Positions 1 through 11,049 of a stretch of 64,000 nt of DNA are shown here, one piece after another (positions within the stretch are counted from its first letter, which is position 1; each line of letters opens with the position of its first letter). Location: NCBI GenBank assembly GCA_900618795.1, contig UYJD01000012.1, positions 150,855 through 214,854 of the forward strand, in the 5' to 3' direction. Source of the DNA: Cyanodermella asteris (Eukaryota; Ascomycota; Lecanoromycetes; Ostropales; Stictidaceae). Under the pieces are notes generated by a model that was not told where the DNA came from, ran no database searches, and saw only the letters and a list, made by a program, of their open reading frames with translations. Position numbers and translations under genes: made by a program.

Positions 1-1296
1 CTTACCTACCACCCCGGAACGCAGCCCCGTACCCTCGTTACTAATAAATAAGAACGACGGCGTCCAGAAAGTGACCACGACACTTTACGAAATGACACAA
101 TAAATAATACGATAGGAGGATCTCTCATCTATAATCTTATGTTCGAAAGTTGCGAGAATCGAGCTGTAGCGGAGGTGAAGCCTATAGTCAAGCGCATCGG
201 GGTGGTGGGTAACGACTTTTCGGGCCCGGCCTTATCAGCCGCGGAGAGCGCGTATCGGCAAAAAAGAGAGGAGGCTGCTGATCGCGCAATCTTCGATGAC
301 CGGGCTTCAGACTATCTGACTTGGTAATCTTCTGATGCGGGGTCAAGACTGACCCAGTCAATAAGCAAAGCAGGCGCTGTGAAGACACCGGATCAGGGCT
401 CTTAATGGTGATGAAAGCCGATCGAAGCGGGTCACCCTACCTAAGTGAGCTCAGTACGCCATCATTTACGTACCGGCAGCGCTAAGCGCCCACCCCAAGA
501 ATTTGATAACGACCGTACGTCTCTTAAAGGGGGCGTAACAGCAATCCAAACCACCGAGCTCGCTCAGCTACTAGAGTGAGCAAAGCCCCACTCGCTCGAA
601 TCACGATGCGACCCCGCACACACGTCTCCGGTCTTCCTTCACCTAAACATCACGTTGACACTAAACCCCAGCGCGCCTAAGTCATGACCCACCACTCCGG
701 CTTGGCAGTGGTGTCCATGGAGTCGATCATCGATAGTTGACAAATCACAGACTCAAGCCCACTAAGCCCACTGCATGTGTGTCGCTAAGTCGCGTCCAGT
801 GGGTCATAACTTCTGTGGCGCGGTCTTGACTGCATCGATCTTCTCAGAACGAGATCGTCGAGCTCTGAAACAAGCCGCGACGCAGACAAGGCCGTCGACG
901 AGCGAGTTTTGACCTATCGAACTTTGCTTTTGGGAGGTGTGGGCCCATTGTTTTGGTGATAGCATGTAGGCGGGCCGCAGATAGGGCCGCATGCACAGCC
1001 GAGTGACCAGAGGAAGGATGCTTGCTGATGAGATGGGCTAAATTCGGCCAAACGAACGTCCCGCCAAACTCTGTGAGTTGAGCTGAACATGCACGATGCA
1101 AGTTATCAAACGAGATCCACAACGTGCCTGGCCTGCAGCTGGTTTCAGCCTTGTCTGGGCTGCAAAATCCTGATCACGAACACAGCCTGATCGCGAGAAT
1201 TCGTCTTTGCGTTCTTCTTTCTGTTGTATAACAATAGCCTGACTTTGCCAACGCTCTGATCTCCATCGCTCCAAAGCATCAGATCTCGCCCTCAAG
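1..1296. other. Gene-free left edge and upstream region of the GMC gene
   Basis: I see no convincing gene here. The longest open frame is 62 codons (139-327, plus) and has no recognisable motif. The last few hundred bases should contain the promoter of the GMC oxidoreductase that starts at 1297. An AT-rich patch lies near 100-140, but I cannot assign it a role. Confidence 0.6.
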
Positions 1297-3216
1297 ATGT
1301 CTGCCCCTAAAATTCCAACGCCGTCCGAGGATATTCGAAATTTGTATGATTATATCATTGTTGGCGGAGGAACCGCTGGTCTTGTCGTAGCCAACCGACT
1401 TACCGAAGACCCCAAGACAACTGTCCTCGTTCTCGAAGCTGGGACCGATGGACTGGCAGATCCCCGAATCCAGGTTCCGGCGATGTGGACTGCGGTGCTT
1501 GGAACGGACCTCGATTGGGACTTCATCACTACTCCTCAGGCATGTCACATTTGGCGCAGTTCACCTTCACGATGCTAATGATTCGGGCAGAAACACCTGA
1601 ATAACAGGCAGATTGGACATCCCCAAGGACGAGTCCTCGGTGGGTCGAGTGCGATCAACGCAGAGAACTTCGCTCCCGGCTCAGACACGGTCTTCAATGG
1701 CTGGGCAGTTCTGGGTAATCCATCTTGGGATTGGACCAACATGGCTCCGTACCTGCGTAAATTCTACACTCTGCATCCACCCGAGAAGGATGTTGCGGAG
1801 CATCACCGTATCAACTGGATCAACGAAGAGGTTCGAGGGACTGACGGGCCGATTCAGGCCAGTTTCTCTGCTATGCCGGGAGACCCTCTCGGCCAGGCTT
1901 GGACCGAGAGCTTCAAAGCTCTTGGTTATCCACTCAAGAGCGATCCGTTTGCTGGGAGTGCTACTGGACCTTGGAGTCAGGTTGCTTCGATTGATCCGAT
2001 CACGAAGACTAGAAGCTATGCAGCATCTGCGTATTATAGGCCGATCATGGGCGACAGACCCAACCTGACGGTCCTCACCAACGCGACTGTGCACAAGGTC
2101 ATCACGCAGGGAGGTGCCAACTCACTGCGCGCCACCGGAGTCCTCAGCCAGGTGCCGGGATCAGAACAACCTCGTGAGCTCCGGGCATCAAAGGAGGTCA
2201 TCCTAGCGGCCGGCGCGTTCCAAACACCAAAGATCCTCGAGCTATCAGGCATCGGCGACCCTACAATTCTCAATGCCCAGAACATCAACTGTCTCCACGC
2301 CCTCCCGGGAGTGGGCGAGAATCTGCAGGACCACCTCATGACCGGCTTCAGCTACGAAGCAGCCGACGGCATCATGACCGGCGACGGCCTCATGCGCCAA
2401 GAGCCCGAGCTCCTCCAGGTGGTCATGCAAATGTACCAAGAGCAAAAAGCCGGGCCGCTGGCCATGGGTTCGCTCAGCAGTTTCTCCTACGTGCCCATTC
2501 TGCCCGAGTTCGCGACAACAACGACCTCGGGCAAGAGCATCGCAGACGAACACAAGCCCAGCTCGTCCGCCTCGAAGCTCGAGGTCCAGCATCACGACTA
2601 CGTCCGCTCGATCCTGGAGACGCCCACCGAAGGCTCGGCGGCACTGTTCATGATCCCCGCGCAGGTCAACCTCCACAACGGACCGAAGCAGATCGGCATG
2701 GTGACGGGCGCGAAGCCGGGAAGCTTCATCTCCATCGGAGCCGGACTGTCGCACCCGCTCTCTCGCGGCTCGTCGCACATTTCAAGCAACGATCCGGATG
2801 CGGCGCCGACCATCGATCCCCGGTACCTGTCTCATCCGCTCGATATCGAGGTTTATGCTCGGCACCTCCTGGCCGTGGAGAAGCTTGCTGCAACGCCGCC
2901 GCTGGCGCGGTATATCAAGCAGGATGGCGTGCGGGCGCAGCCGGGCAATCCGAGGGTCGAGACGGTCGAGGAGGCGAAGGAATACATTCGGCAGACGGCG
3001 CTGACGAACAATCACCCCGTGGGCACTTGTGCGATGTTACCCGAGGAGCTTGGTGGCGTTGTGGACGAGCGATTGAAGGTTTACGGCGTTGATGGCTTAC
3101 GGATCGTGGATGCGAGTGTGATGCCGTTGATCCCGAGAGGTAACACGCAGACTGCGATGTATGCTGTGGCGGAGAAAGCGGCGGATGTCATCAAGGAGGA
3201 CCACAAGCTGGACTGA
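1297..3216 (+). CDS. GMC-family FAD oxidoreductase (choline dehydrogenase / aryl-alcohol oxidase-like)
   Basis: Two exons, 1297-1539 and 1591-3216, give 622 residues, a normal length for glucose-methanol-choline oxidoreductases. Residues about 19-50 form the FAD-binding Rossmann start (IIVGGGTAGL, then VLEAGT). The first GMC signature, GRVLGGSSAIN, appears only once the intron is removed, which fixes the exon joint. The second signature (AGAFQTPKILELSGIG) lies mid-protein. The C-terminal catalytic pair is His about 556 (NNHPVGTC) and Asn about 599 (GNTQTAMYA). Family members oxidise alcohols or related substrates using FAD; the substrate here cannot be read. There is no obvious signal peptide, so an intracellular enzyme is likely. 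The intron has a GC donor. The gene is convergent with the gep3-like gene, with 152 nt between stops. Two further GMC loci lie 18-20 kb away. Confidence 0.92.
1540..1590 (+). other. GC-AG intron of the GMC oxidoreductase gene
   Basis: A 51-nt phase-0 intron with donor AG|GCATGT, a TGCTAAT branch-like site about 13 nt before the end, and acceptor GGGCAG. The nearby GT donor at 1544 does not keep frame with any of the neighbouring acceptors. The GC donor restores an uninterrupted GMC signature. Confidence 0.85.
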
Positions 3217-3368
3217 AAGGACGATCTGTACGATCACAACGTCATGTACTAAGAAGGAACTCGTGAGTGTCTCATAGTATCCATAGAGGTGACTCGGATG
3301 GCCTGTGTCCTATCAATATGATACATAGTAGCACAAATATCCCAGATCATGCTCACTTACGGCCATGA

Positions 3369-5282
3369 TCAGGTATCAAGCTGCCTGCTTGCCACCTTTT
3401 CCGCCTTCTTTACACCCTTCATGCTCTTTCTGGGCCTTTGAGTCCGCCGGGAGACCGGCTTCCTCATCTGACCACCAACCAAATACGCCCCCAGAGGCCG
3501 ACGCGACGAAACATGCTTGCCCATCGGCGAGAAAACTTCCACCATCGGCGGCGGGCTGGATTCGTCTGGGAAATCTCGACGTCGAACCTGCACCGCCATT
3601 TCCACCCATCCGATGCCCTCGATGAGAATATCTGCGGAGTAGATCCTGAACGGAAGGACACCAGGCCTCAGCCCAACGGCGTCCTTGCGCGTCAGTGGCC
3701 CTGCTCGCTGCTTCGTCACGTCCCATGTGAGCTCGAACCAGCCCGCGCTCTGAACGTTCTCGCCCACGCCAGGCTTGAGAAGTTGACTGAAAGCGGTGGG
3801 GGCGATCTCCTGTTTCTGGATAGAGGTAGCCTTCTCGGTGTTTGTGACGTGTGTTTCCAGAGGCACGAATGCGGCAGCGAGGAATATCGCATCGGCTGGC
3901 ACGATGGGAGTAATCCGGATGAGATCACCGATCAGAAATGACTGGCCGGGCTTTATGGTTTGCTGCACGGCTCTTGCTCTGGAACGCATCACGAGATCCT
4001 GCTGTCTTTCTTCCAAGACGTAGTTCGTCAGGTCTCGTCGGTCGAGACCTGGAAGATCAATCAGTTCTCCCTTGCCGCCACCGAATCGAAGTCGAATGGG
4101 CTGTGCTGTTGTCCCTGGCAGGTGCGAGACTGTCGGCATAGTCGGGAACGAGACCTCGGGCGCGGCTGGGGGAAGAGCGAGTGACTGAGACTCGTCCTCG
4201 TGAATCGAAGTCTCCTGCTCCAGAGCGGGTGCTTCGCCTTCTTTGCGAATCTGCTGTATCTCCACGTTGCCCGCCCCGCCCTTTGGAAAAACGCTTTCGA
4301 GCAGATTGCTCTTCCCAACATTGACCTTTCCGACCATCCACTGGCCTCCGCCCCGCTTCGAAATTTCGTGCTTGACCTCCTTCGTCCACCAACCCCGTTT
4401 CGCGCTCACGCATCTGACGTTCCCCAATCTCACGTCTTGTGCGTCTCGACCCAAGGCATCGCGCAGAATGTCCGTCAGTACGGGCATCATGCGATCTACC
4501 TGCTCTTTCTTCGGCGCAAGCAGGTCTGATCTAGTGATGATGAAGCTCAACTCTGCAGACCGACCGCTCTTGTATTTGTGTGCGCTTGACCTGCGGTTTC
4601 GGCTTCGTTGCGGTGTCAGGTCGAGATGGGAGTGGATCTTGGGAATTAGGGACATGGGAAAATCGGCGGCGTCTATGACATGGTAGATGTGGTTGTACTT
4701 GTGCGGAGTATCGGCAATGACATCTTGTAGCGAGGACATGTTCGGATGAAATATTGGCGCGCCCTTGTTGTGGTGAAGAAGTTCATGGCACCGATTGCAC
4801 AGCGGTGATTCCTGCGTCGAAGTCGCCTGTGCCTCCACCTTTGCCTGATCTGAAACTCCGAGCTGTTCTTTTCCGCCATCGTCCAATGCTCCTGCTACCT
4901 TGTCAAACACTTCATCCTCCTGCTCTTGACCCGGTGACGTTCTCTGCGATGCAATGTACGCTTTGACGGGCCGCCGATTTGTAGCATAGTAGCCTGGCTT
5001 ACTTGCGTCGTCGACCTGAGAGTATGCACCGCATCCTGGACAAGTCAAAGGCAGCTTGCTAGCCGTTGGAGCGGCGGTGAGGTTCTTGCGCGGTCTCTCG
5101 AGGGGGTTTCTGGCGCTCTCGACGTGGACGCATCGTCGGGACAGTCTAGTAGGGCCGCTTGATGGCTTTGCGGCCTGTCGCCAGACTGGAGTGGTCGCTG
5201 CACGTGAGAGCGAGGGGCACAGGAACGGCAATGGGGTCCATGACGGCGCAACCAATCTTCGAACTGCGGAGGTGGAGCGCAT
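3369..5282 (-). CDS. gep3: Mitochondrial circularly permuted GTPase, Gep3/Mtg3 (YqeH family)
   Basis: A single 637-residue frame. The first 60 or so residues are rich in Arg, Ser and Ala and poor in acidic residues, as expected for a mitochondrial presequence. A split zinc-binding region follows (CPGC at 81-84 and CNRC at about 162-165). The GTPase motifs appear in permuted order: G4 TRSD at 250-253, G5 SAK at 293-295, G1 GKVNVGKS at 318-325, a G2-like stretch near 381-392, and G3 DLPG at 409-412. This order defines the YqeH/Gep3 group. Known members act in assembly of the mitochondrial small ribosomal subunit, and the yeast gene interacts genetically with prohibitins. The lysine- and arginine-rich C-terminus would suit RNA contact. 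The gene is transcribed divergently from the hydrolase at 5844. Confidence 0.9.
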   Translation of the reverse strand: MRSTSAVRRLVAPSWTPLPFLCPSLSRAATTPVWRQAAKPSSGPTRLSRRCVHVESARNPLERPRKNLTAAPTASKLPLTCPGCGAYSQVDDASKPGYYATNRRPVKAYIASQRTSPGQEQEDEVFDKVAGALDDGGKEQLGVSDQAKVEAQATSTQESPLCNRCHELLHHNKGAPIFHPNMSSLQDVIADTPHKYNHIYHVIDAADFPMSLIPKIHSHLDLTPQRSRNRRSSAHKYKSGRSAELSFIITRSDLLAPKKEQVDRMMPVLTDILRDALGRDAQDVRLGNVRCVSAKRGWWTKEVKHEISKRGGGQWMVGKVNVGKSNLLESVFPKGGAGNVEIQQIRKEGEAPALEQETSIHEDESQSLALPPAAPEVSFPTMPTVSHLPGTTAQPIRLRFGGGKGELIDLPGLDRRDLTNYVLEERQQDLVMRSRARAVQQTIKPGQSFLIGDLIRITPIVPADAIFLAAAFVPLETHVTNTEKATSIQKQEIAPTAFSQLLKPGVGENVQSAGWFELTWDVTKQRAGPLTRKDAVGLRPGVLPFRIYSADILIEGIGWVEMAVQVRRRDFPDESSPPPMVEVFSPMGKHVSSRRPLGAYLVGGQMRKPVSRRTQRPRKSMKGVKKAEKVASRQLDT

Positions 5283-5843
5283 GATGCGCTTCTGTTAGCA
5301 GACCTCTGTAGAAATAAATTCTTCGGGTCGAGTTTCGCGGCGGCCGCTGAAGACGCTCGGACCATGCTCGTGCAAGCATGTCAATTCCTTCGACTTAACT
5401 CTTCTGGTGCTTGGGCTTTTGTCACGGCTGACGGACTCCCCGCATCGTTGCCTGTATCTTCTGATGGAGCCTATTCGACCCAGCCGACGCTTCGGCTGCT
5501 TGGAAATGCAATGCCAGGCTACAAACGCACCAGTAGTGGAGATCTAGCGTGAACTATCGTCCTATAATATCTCATCTTTGTCGTATCGTCTTAATCTTCT
5601 TCACTACCTGACTTCAGATGCTAGGCACTCGGTTGTTCGGTACTCGATTAATCCATTCTTACACTGATTCAGAGCGAGGTGAGCAGTGGCTTGGTTCATA
5701 GGTGTAGCCTGTTACTTCGCTGGCATTCCAATCTTGCAAGCAATCAACGTGCACATTGCTCACTCCACATACCATTTGGACAGCGTTGCTTGCCCGCATA
5801 CATCCAGGAACTCTGAAGTTGACACCCAAAGAAACATTACAGT
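5283..5843. promoter_or_regulatory. Divergent intergenic region between gep3 and the alpha/beta hydrolase
   Basis: This 561-nt spacer separates the start codons of two outward-facing genes, so both promoters should lie here. I see no convincing gene or specific binding site. The reading is based on gene orientation only. Confidence 0.5.
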
Positions 5844-6845
5844 ATGGCCGCCGACGACAGCGACAAGCGATACCAAGAGCAGCTTAAGCTGATCAAAGAC
5901 AATGAATGGGACCCAACCTTCATCGGTGCCTTCGACGGCATACTCGAATTCGTGCGTGCCCAACCACTTCCGGCGGGCATGAAAGACCTCGAGAACATTC
6001 GTAAAGGCCGCATCGCTGGTCCAAATCCGCCGGCAGAAGAAGGCGTCTCGTGGAGCGAAACCACCATCCCAAACATCGCAGGCGACTACCAGATCCCGAT
6101 CCGCATCTACAAGCCAGACAAGCAGGACCCACTCCGCCCAGCCTACGTCCTCTACCACGGCGGCGGCGTCTGCGTCGGCCACCTCAACACCGAGCACCAA
6201 CGTTCCGTGGAACTAGCTCGGTCCTGCGGCGCCGTCGGAATCAGCGTCGACTACCGAATGGCACCCGACAACGCCCCGGAAGTCATCCTCGATGACTGCT
6301 ATTCGGCCCTGAAATACATAAACGACCACCCCGACGAGTTCAATATCGATCCCCGCCGCATCGTCATCACCGGCGCCAGCGGCGGAGGCCTTCTAACCCT
6401 CGCCATCTCCCAGATGGCCCGCGACCGGCGTGACACCTCCCCTATCCTCTCAATCTCCTTCTACCCCATGACCGACGTTGGCAAGCCCCCGCAGTACGCG
6501 TCCCGCCAGGTTGATTATCCACTGTGTACCAACAAAGCCATCGACGCCTGTCAAGACAACATCGAGGCTCACGGCAAGGGGAAGAAGTACATCTTCCCGA
6601 ACCAGACGGAGGATCTGTCCGGCCAGTGTCCGGCTTTCTTTGTGATTGCGCAGAATGATGTACTCAGAGATGAGGGCGTGGCGCACGCGTGGAGGTTGAT
6701 GAAGGCGGGAGTGCAGACTGCGTTGCATGTTTTGCCGGGTGTTTCACATGGGTTTGATATATTCGGGGAGTCGGATTCGAAGAGGACGGCGTATCAGTTG
6801 CAGAGAGATGCTTTTACGCAGGCTGTGGAGAGGGTGAAGAATTAG
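5844..6845 (+). CDS. Alpha/beta hydrolase, hormone-sensitive-lipase type (Abhydrolase_3)
   Basis: An uninterrupted 333-residue frame with every hallmark of the HSL esterase family: the oxyanion-hole motif HGGG at 105-108, the nucleophile elbow GASGG with Ser179, an acidic residue near 272-276 (QNDVLRDE), and the catalytic His at about 302 (SHGFD). The length is usual for the family. There is no signal peptide, so a cytosolic carboxyl-ester or lactone hydrolase is likely; the substrate is unknown. The start is the first in-frame ATG and is followed by a plausible hydrophilic N-terminus. The only neighbour on the same strand is the unknown gene about 290 nt downstream, which gives no pathway clue. 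Confidence 0.9.
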   Translation: MAADDSDKRYQEQLKLIKDNEWDPTFIGAFDGILEFVRAQPLPAGMKDLENIRKGRIAGPNPPAEEGVSWSETTIPNIAGDYQIPIRIYKPDKQDPLRPAYVLYHGGGVCVGHLNTEHQRSVELARSCGAVGISVDYRMAPDNAPEVILDDCYSALKYINDHPDEFNIDPRRIVITGASGGGLLTLAISQMARDRRDTSPILSISFYPMTDVGKPPQYASRQVDYPLCTNKAIDACQDNIEAHGKGKKYIFPNQTEDLSGQCPAFFVIAQNDVLRDEGVAHAWRLMKAGVQTALHVLPGVSHGFDIFGESDSKRTAYQLQRDAFTQAVERVKN

Positions 6846-7132
6846 ATGTGAGTGAGCTGTTCAATTGTACTGATGCATAATAAAGACGGACAGGCTCTTG
6901 CTCCGGCAGCTGCTTGTGCAATAATCATTCCTTCCTTGATGATTCAATTGTCAAGGCAGGCCCGATCGCATCAGTGCAAGTGAAATTTCACGTGAGATAA
7001 CGCAGCCTTAGGCACAGCTCACTCACCGCATTGGGTCGCATTTGTGCAGCTTCAAGGTTGCACGAACACAAATTATCTGCTTGCCTACTACCAATAGCAT
7101 CCGGTATTGCGTTGATGTAGTAGCTCACAATC

Positions 7133-8338
7133 ATGCGTATGACCCAAGATATTGTGAATTGGTCGGACGAGCTCCGAGAGCGCTACTGCAGCGTACGTCA
7201 AATGAAACACTCCACCAACCCTAGCTTAGTCCAGGACTGACTGTGCGCGCAGCTGAACCCAAGATATCTCATCCCAATCGACCACCACTTCGCCAAACTC
7301 GTAATCGAACCCGACCATCTCAAACCCTATGGCACCACAACCCGCACAACCATCAATTGGGACCTCGCCACCGACCTCGAGAAGGAATGCTACCAACAAT
7401 TCGTCACAGGAATAATCGATGCGGCAGTCGCGCGACGATGTCAATCTCAAGCGCACTGCGACCTCGAGGTCGAGCGAGCAATCTGGGTCGCCGTGAAAAT
7501 ATTCCGCAACCACAGTGAACTCACACCCTCCCATTATGGATGGACTCACGACTTTACTCTCAACACGGCCAGCAAGCTCGTCGAGAAGCAGATCAATCAG
7601 AGGACGCTGGGGCTCAAAGGTGTGGCGTGCTGGAACTCGGATTTGTCCGGACGGCTGAGGTACGTGCCGTCGCGGAAGCTTGTATCTAAAACGGCTTTTA
7701 GGAAGACGTTCGTGAACGATATGAGGAGGCGAGAGGAGTTGTATCTTGGATACAGCACGAATGCGCTGGTGGACTGTCGGCTGTTCCAGCAAGCATCGGA
7801 GGTGAGACAGCGGCAGATGATGCAGCTGATGCGCGACGTTCATGCGACGAGGCTGGTCGAGTTGGTCTCTGCTCGCAAAGACATCCCACCATATTGGGCT
7901 GAGCAGGCGACGACGGAATTTCCGGGATCGAACAAGCACTGTATGAAGTACGGTGTTCAGCTCACTTTGGTCAATCGAGCGGAACCAATTTCGTGGGCTC
8001 CGCTGAAGGTGTCGTGGGCCACCGGCTTGGGGGACGTAGATCTCTCGGCGGAAGCATGGCAGAGCATCTGGGAAGCAGACACTCCTCCCACCCCGACAAA
8101 GCCACCCAAGCTCGAGCCCGCAAAGACCGGCATGAAAGTCATGAGCGAAGAAGAGGGAGAGATTCAAGAGAAAGTGCCTTGGGGAGAATTGGGTGCAGCT
8201 CTGCCAAGGGCAGGTAATACTGGCCAGCCCAGTGCCGCAGCGACGGAGGTCTCGAGGGCTGAGTGTGCAGCAATTACGTGGACGACGAACATGGTGACGG
8301 ATCTTCGGCGTAAGAACCAAGATGTCTCCAGTGGATAG
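7133..8338 (+). CDS. Hypothetical protein, two exons (frame continues past its stop)
   Basis: Exon 1 (7133-7192) encodes 20 residues and ends at a GTACGT donor. A 60-nt intron with a CTGAC branch-like site and CGCAG acceptor follows, and exon 2 starts at 7253 in frame. This yields 381 residues up to the TAG at 8336. I recognise no domain. The sequence is soluble-looking and basic in the middle, with a Pro/Thr- and Glu-rich segment near the end (TPPTPTKPPK). Downstream of the TAG the same frame stays open to 8785 and encodes a repeat-bearing tail. The true C-terminus may therefore be reached through a third exon: a strong GTAAGA donor at 8310 could pair with acceptors ending at 8447 or 8456 and remove the stop. 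Confidence 0.65.
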
Positions 8339-8398
8339 GACCAACCTGCGTTGGGAGTCATTGACCCGCTGCGCACGTGCGTCTTGACTGAGCCTCAG

Positions 8399-8785
8399 CA
8401 GACTGAAAAGGACGAAGGGGAAGCACGCAAACCTGCACAGCCTGCAGTATCTTCAGAACGCAAGACCGTTCTGGAGCTTCTGAGAGACCTCGAAAAGGCT
8501 GAGAAGGACAGATCGAAAGCACGCAAGTCTGGGGCACCCGACACACATCCTCACCATAGGCGCATTCGGATGGCTCTTAAGCAGGAGGAAGAGAACAAAG
8601 CGGAAGCAAGCAAGTTCGCATCACCCGACATACACCCAGAGCGCAGACGTCTCTTGATGGCACTTGAGAAGCAAAAAAGGACAAGGAGGAGTTATAAGGA
8701 CGGTGATTTCCATTCAAATTTCTATGTCAAAAAGTTCGTTGGGTATGCGACATTCAGCGGCTCCAGAAACCGGAGAGTCGGGTGA
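8399..8785 (+). other. Open continuation with three ~30-residue repeats, possible 3' exon of the preceding gene
   Basis: In the same frame as the gene at 7133, the sequence after the TAG reads as charged, helical-looking protein. It holds three degenerate copies of a unit beginning EKD..ARK or ENKAEASK. Copies 2 and 3 share a PDxHPxxRR core followed by MAL. Copy 1, near 8405-8490, is the most diverged. Three related peptide units in one frame argue that this is or was coding. The end at 8785 overlaps the end of the opposite-strand ABM gene by 32 nt. The link to the upstream gene (splicing, read-through or decay) cannot be settled from sequence. Confidence 0.45.
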
Positions 8786-9244
8786 CGGTCTTGATTTCGA
8801 GCGGCTTGGCTAGGAGGTCTTCTTCTTGAATCAGCTTGCCGAGGCTTTTCAGGAGCTCGCCGGTTGCGTGAGCCTTGTATGCGGCCTCATCGACGTATCT
8901 ATGAGGTATAGTCAGTCAGACAAACTCGGTCTTTGCATTTCAGTAATCCTCGACGTTGCGTCGTGTGCTGTTGCGCTTCGTGCTTTTCAAGGATTCGATC
9001 ACGGTAAGACTCACTCCTCGACAACAAAGAAGTCGGGCGTGCCTGAGGCAGCGCCGGTCTGCTCGTAGACTTGATAGCGAGTGGCACCAGGCTCGTGGGT
9101 TTGAACCTGGCTTGCAAGGTCCTTGAGGCCGTCACGAACCTGGGACGGGTCAGAATTGTGCCTGATGATACGCAGAGCAATGTCTCATACTCGGCTCTCC
9201 TTTCCAGCCTTCGGCGAAATGACTGCGATAACTTCGAATCCCAT
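8754..9244 (-). CDS. Antibiotic biosynthesis monooxygenase (ABM) domain protein
   Basis: Three exons on the minus strand, 9244-9191, 9139-9015 and 8898-8754, encode 107 residues, the usual size of stand-alone ABM proteins. Intron 1 (51 nt) has a GTATGA donor, a CTGAC branch and a CCCAG acceptor. Intron 2 (116 nt) starts GTGAGT. After splicing, the N-terminus reads as a beta strand (FEVIAVISPKAGKE), then a helix, then the family-typical HEPGATRYQVYEQ, FFVVEEYVDEAAYKAH and a C-terminal strand. ABM proteins are small dimeric ferredoxin-fold enzymes or heme- or quinol-related oxygenases, and the role of most fungal members is unknown. The in-frame TGA at 9185-9187 lies inside intron 1, so the gene looks intact. 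Confidence 0.8.
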
Positions 9245-11049
9245 CTTGACGACTTGTCTGGATACCTATATCTGGTCTATCGGCGGCTTGTCTGAAAGCT
9301 ATGATAATGATTGTTTACTGAGTGACTGACACTCGGCCGGGGGCTGCCCATTCTTATGAACCTACTCGAATTCGACCCACTTCGGCGAGAGGGGCTCTCT
9401 GCTTGATCTGGTACGCCACCCCACGAGGCCAGTGAGGGTCTTGACTTGCGGGGTATCGGCAATAGGATGATCGTGAGAATCTGGAACGCAACGGTGCCAT
9501 GCCGTCCATGGCTGGAGGTCGCTCCGGGTACATTCCGCATGTGACAAGAGCACGAATCGAGCTTACAGTTGACAACAGAGTGGACCCTCTTCGAGCGGGC
9601 TCCGAAAGACTAATCGCCACGGCTGTCTGCGGGGAGGATTTAGGCTTGCAAGTCTTCGCGGTGGAGGCGTTTCGGCGGCATATCGTTGGGCTACAGGCCA
9701 TGATAAGCCGGTGACTAGTTCATCGAGGTACCTTGTCAGATGTGTTGATACTGTATCATGTGACTAATGAGTGTAACGTGCAGTTGTTGTGGGTACTCGT
9801 TGGAGCCTTGCCGGGCCGTTGAGACATCCTTCGGTTCATTCGACGTCACCCCGCAGCATGTGAGCCTCTGCTTTGGATTTAGCCCGTGTTTGCCCTTGAC
9901 TTCATCCTACCAGGTGTGACTACTACTTCTCTAAATATTTGCTGCCCTATGCTGAAGTTCTGACACGCCTGATCTATTATAGGATGTGTATCAGACAGGT
10001 GTTTACATGGGCTGACTGCGCATTTGTAGCAATACCGCTGCGAGTTGGTTCGATGCCTCTGCTCCATCTTCCCAGCCAACATCACCTGTTCTACTCATAA
10101 GGACATTTGAGTCGTGATGCTCAGATGAGCCGCAGAAGTTCTTGTCATGTCTACGCAGATAGGCAGATCTACGATTGTAACCACTGCTGTTTGTCTCAGG
10201 TAAAAGCAGGGCACGAAGGAGGTGCTGCGCGGAAAAGGGCGTGGACACAACCGCGATGACTTGGCCCCAAGACGTTCTGTGAGCCACTGATCATGTACTG
10301 GAACTTGTTCAATCGTGCCGGATCTCAGATTGACCTTTCGAAATTCCCCGCAATACTATCAAAGCTGTTTGCGACTCCCGCCAGCGCACAGGCCATAGGT
10401 CCTGCCGTCAACACATTTCATTTACGCCCGAAATGCTTAAAAATCAAGCCTGATATAACAGAAGTATACTCCAGGAGCCAAGTTCTTAAAGATGAGATTC
10501 CAAGCTCCAGGGCGTGGGCCGTACCGGGCTGCAGCAAATGGCTTCACACAGCGGATCGGAGCACGTCGCAATCATTTCTTGATGCACAATGGACCTTGAC
10601 AAAGCTGGTGCTGAGCAGCCACTCCGACCAGGTTGGCGTGCAATATGATCCCGCCTGCCGATATCGATAAATATGATGATCAAATTTGCAAGTGGTCAGA
10701 ACAGGTCGTCAGGTCCATGATGAATGTGGCTGGGAGCTGCTATTGATTCACACAAGTCTTCCCGATGAACGGCATATTCTTATTGGCTCTTTGCACTGCC
10801 CTCAGATTGAGTGAATGAGTACATACCCGCTCAGACCACTTTCCTGCGCGCCTTCACCCAAATGATTCTTCGCAGGCAAGCATAAATTTTCCAGTGCCAT
10901 ACTTCATTTTCTGCATCTCGCACAACATCCGTCACGCTTTTGTAAACCTTCATCTTGTCCACAGCCAATACGATCACCTTCGGTTAGCCTTGTTCACTGA
11001 ATCATCATTGTCGTTTTCCAAAACAAGCATTCTCATCTACTGATACAAC
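9245..11049. other. Gene-poor interval
   Basis: This 1.8-kb stretch lies between the start of the ABM gene and the kinase gene. Open frames of 60-125 codons occur on both strands (for example 9499-9714 plus and 10293-10670 plus), but none has a recognisable motif, splice structure or repeat. The right end, about 10800-11049, is pyrimidine-rich and ends CATCTACTGATACAACATG, as expected for a promoter and 5' UTR of the kinase gene. Confidence 0.5.

Noticed and set aside
7226-8344. 372-codon open frame on the minus strand
   Set aside because: It is the antisense shadow of the two-exon gene at 7133, whose splice sites and frame are coherent; the antisense translation has no domain.
9185-9187. 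In-frame TGA near the start of the ABM gene, at first read as a nonsense mutation
   Set aside because: A 51-nt intron (9190-9140) with good donor, CTGAC branch and acceptor removes it and gives the canonical 107-residue ABM protein.
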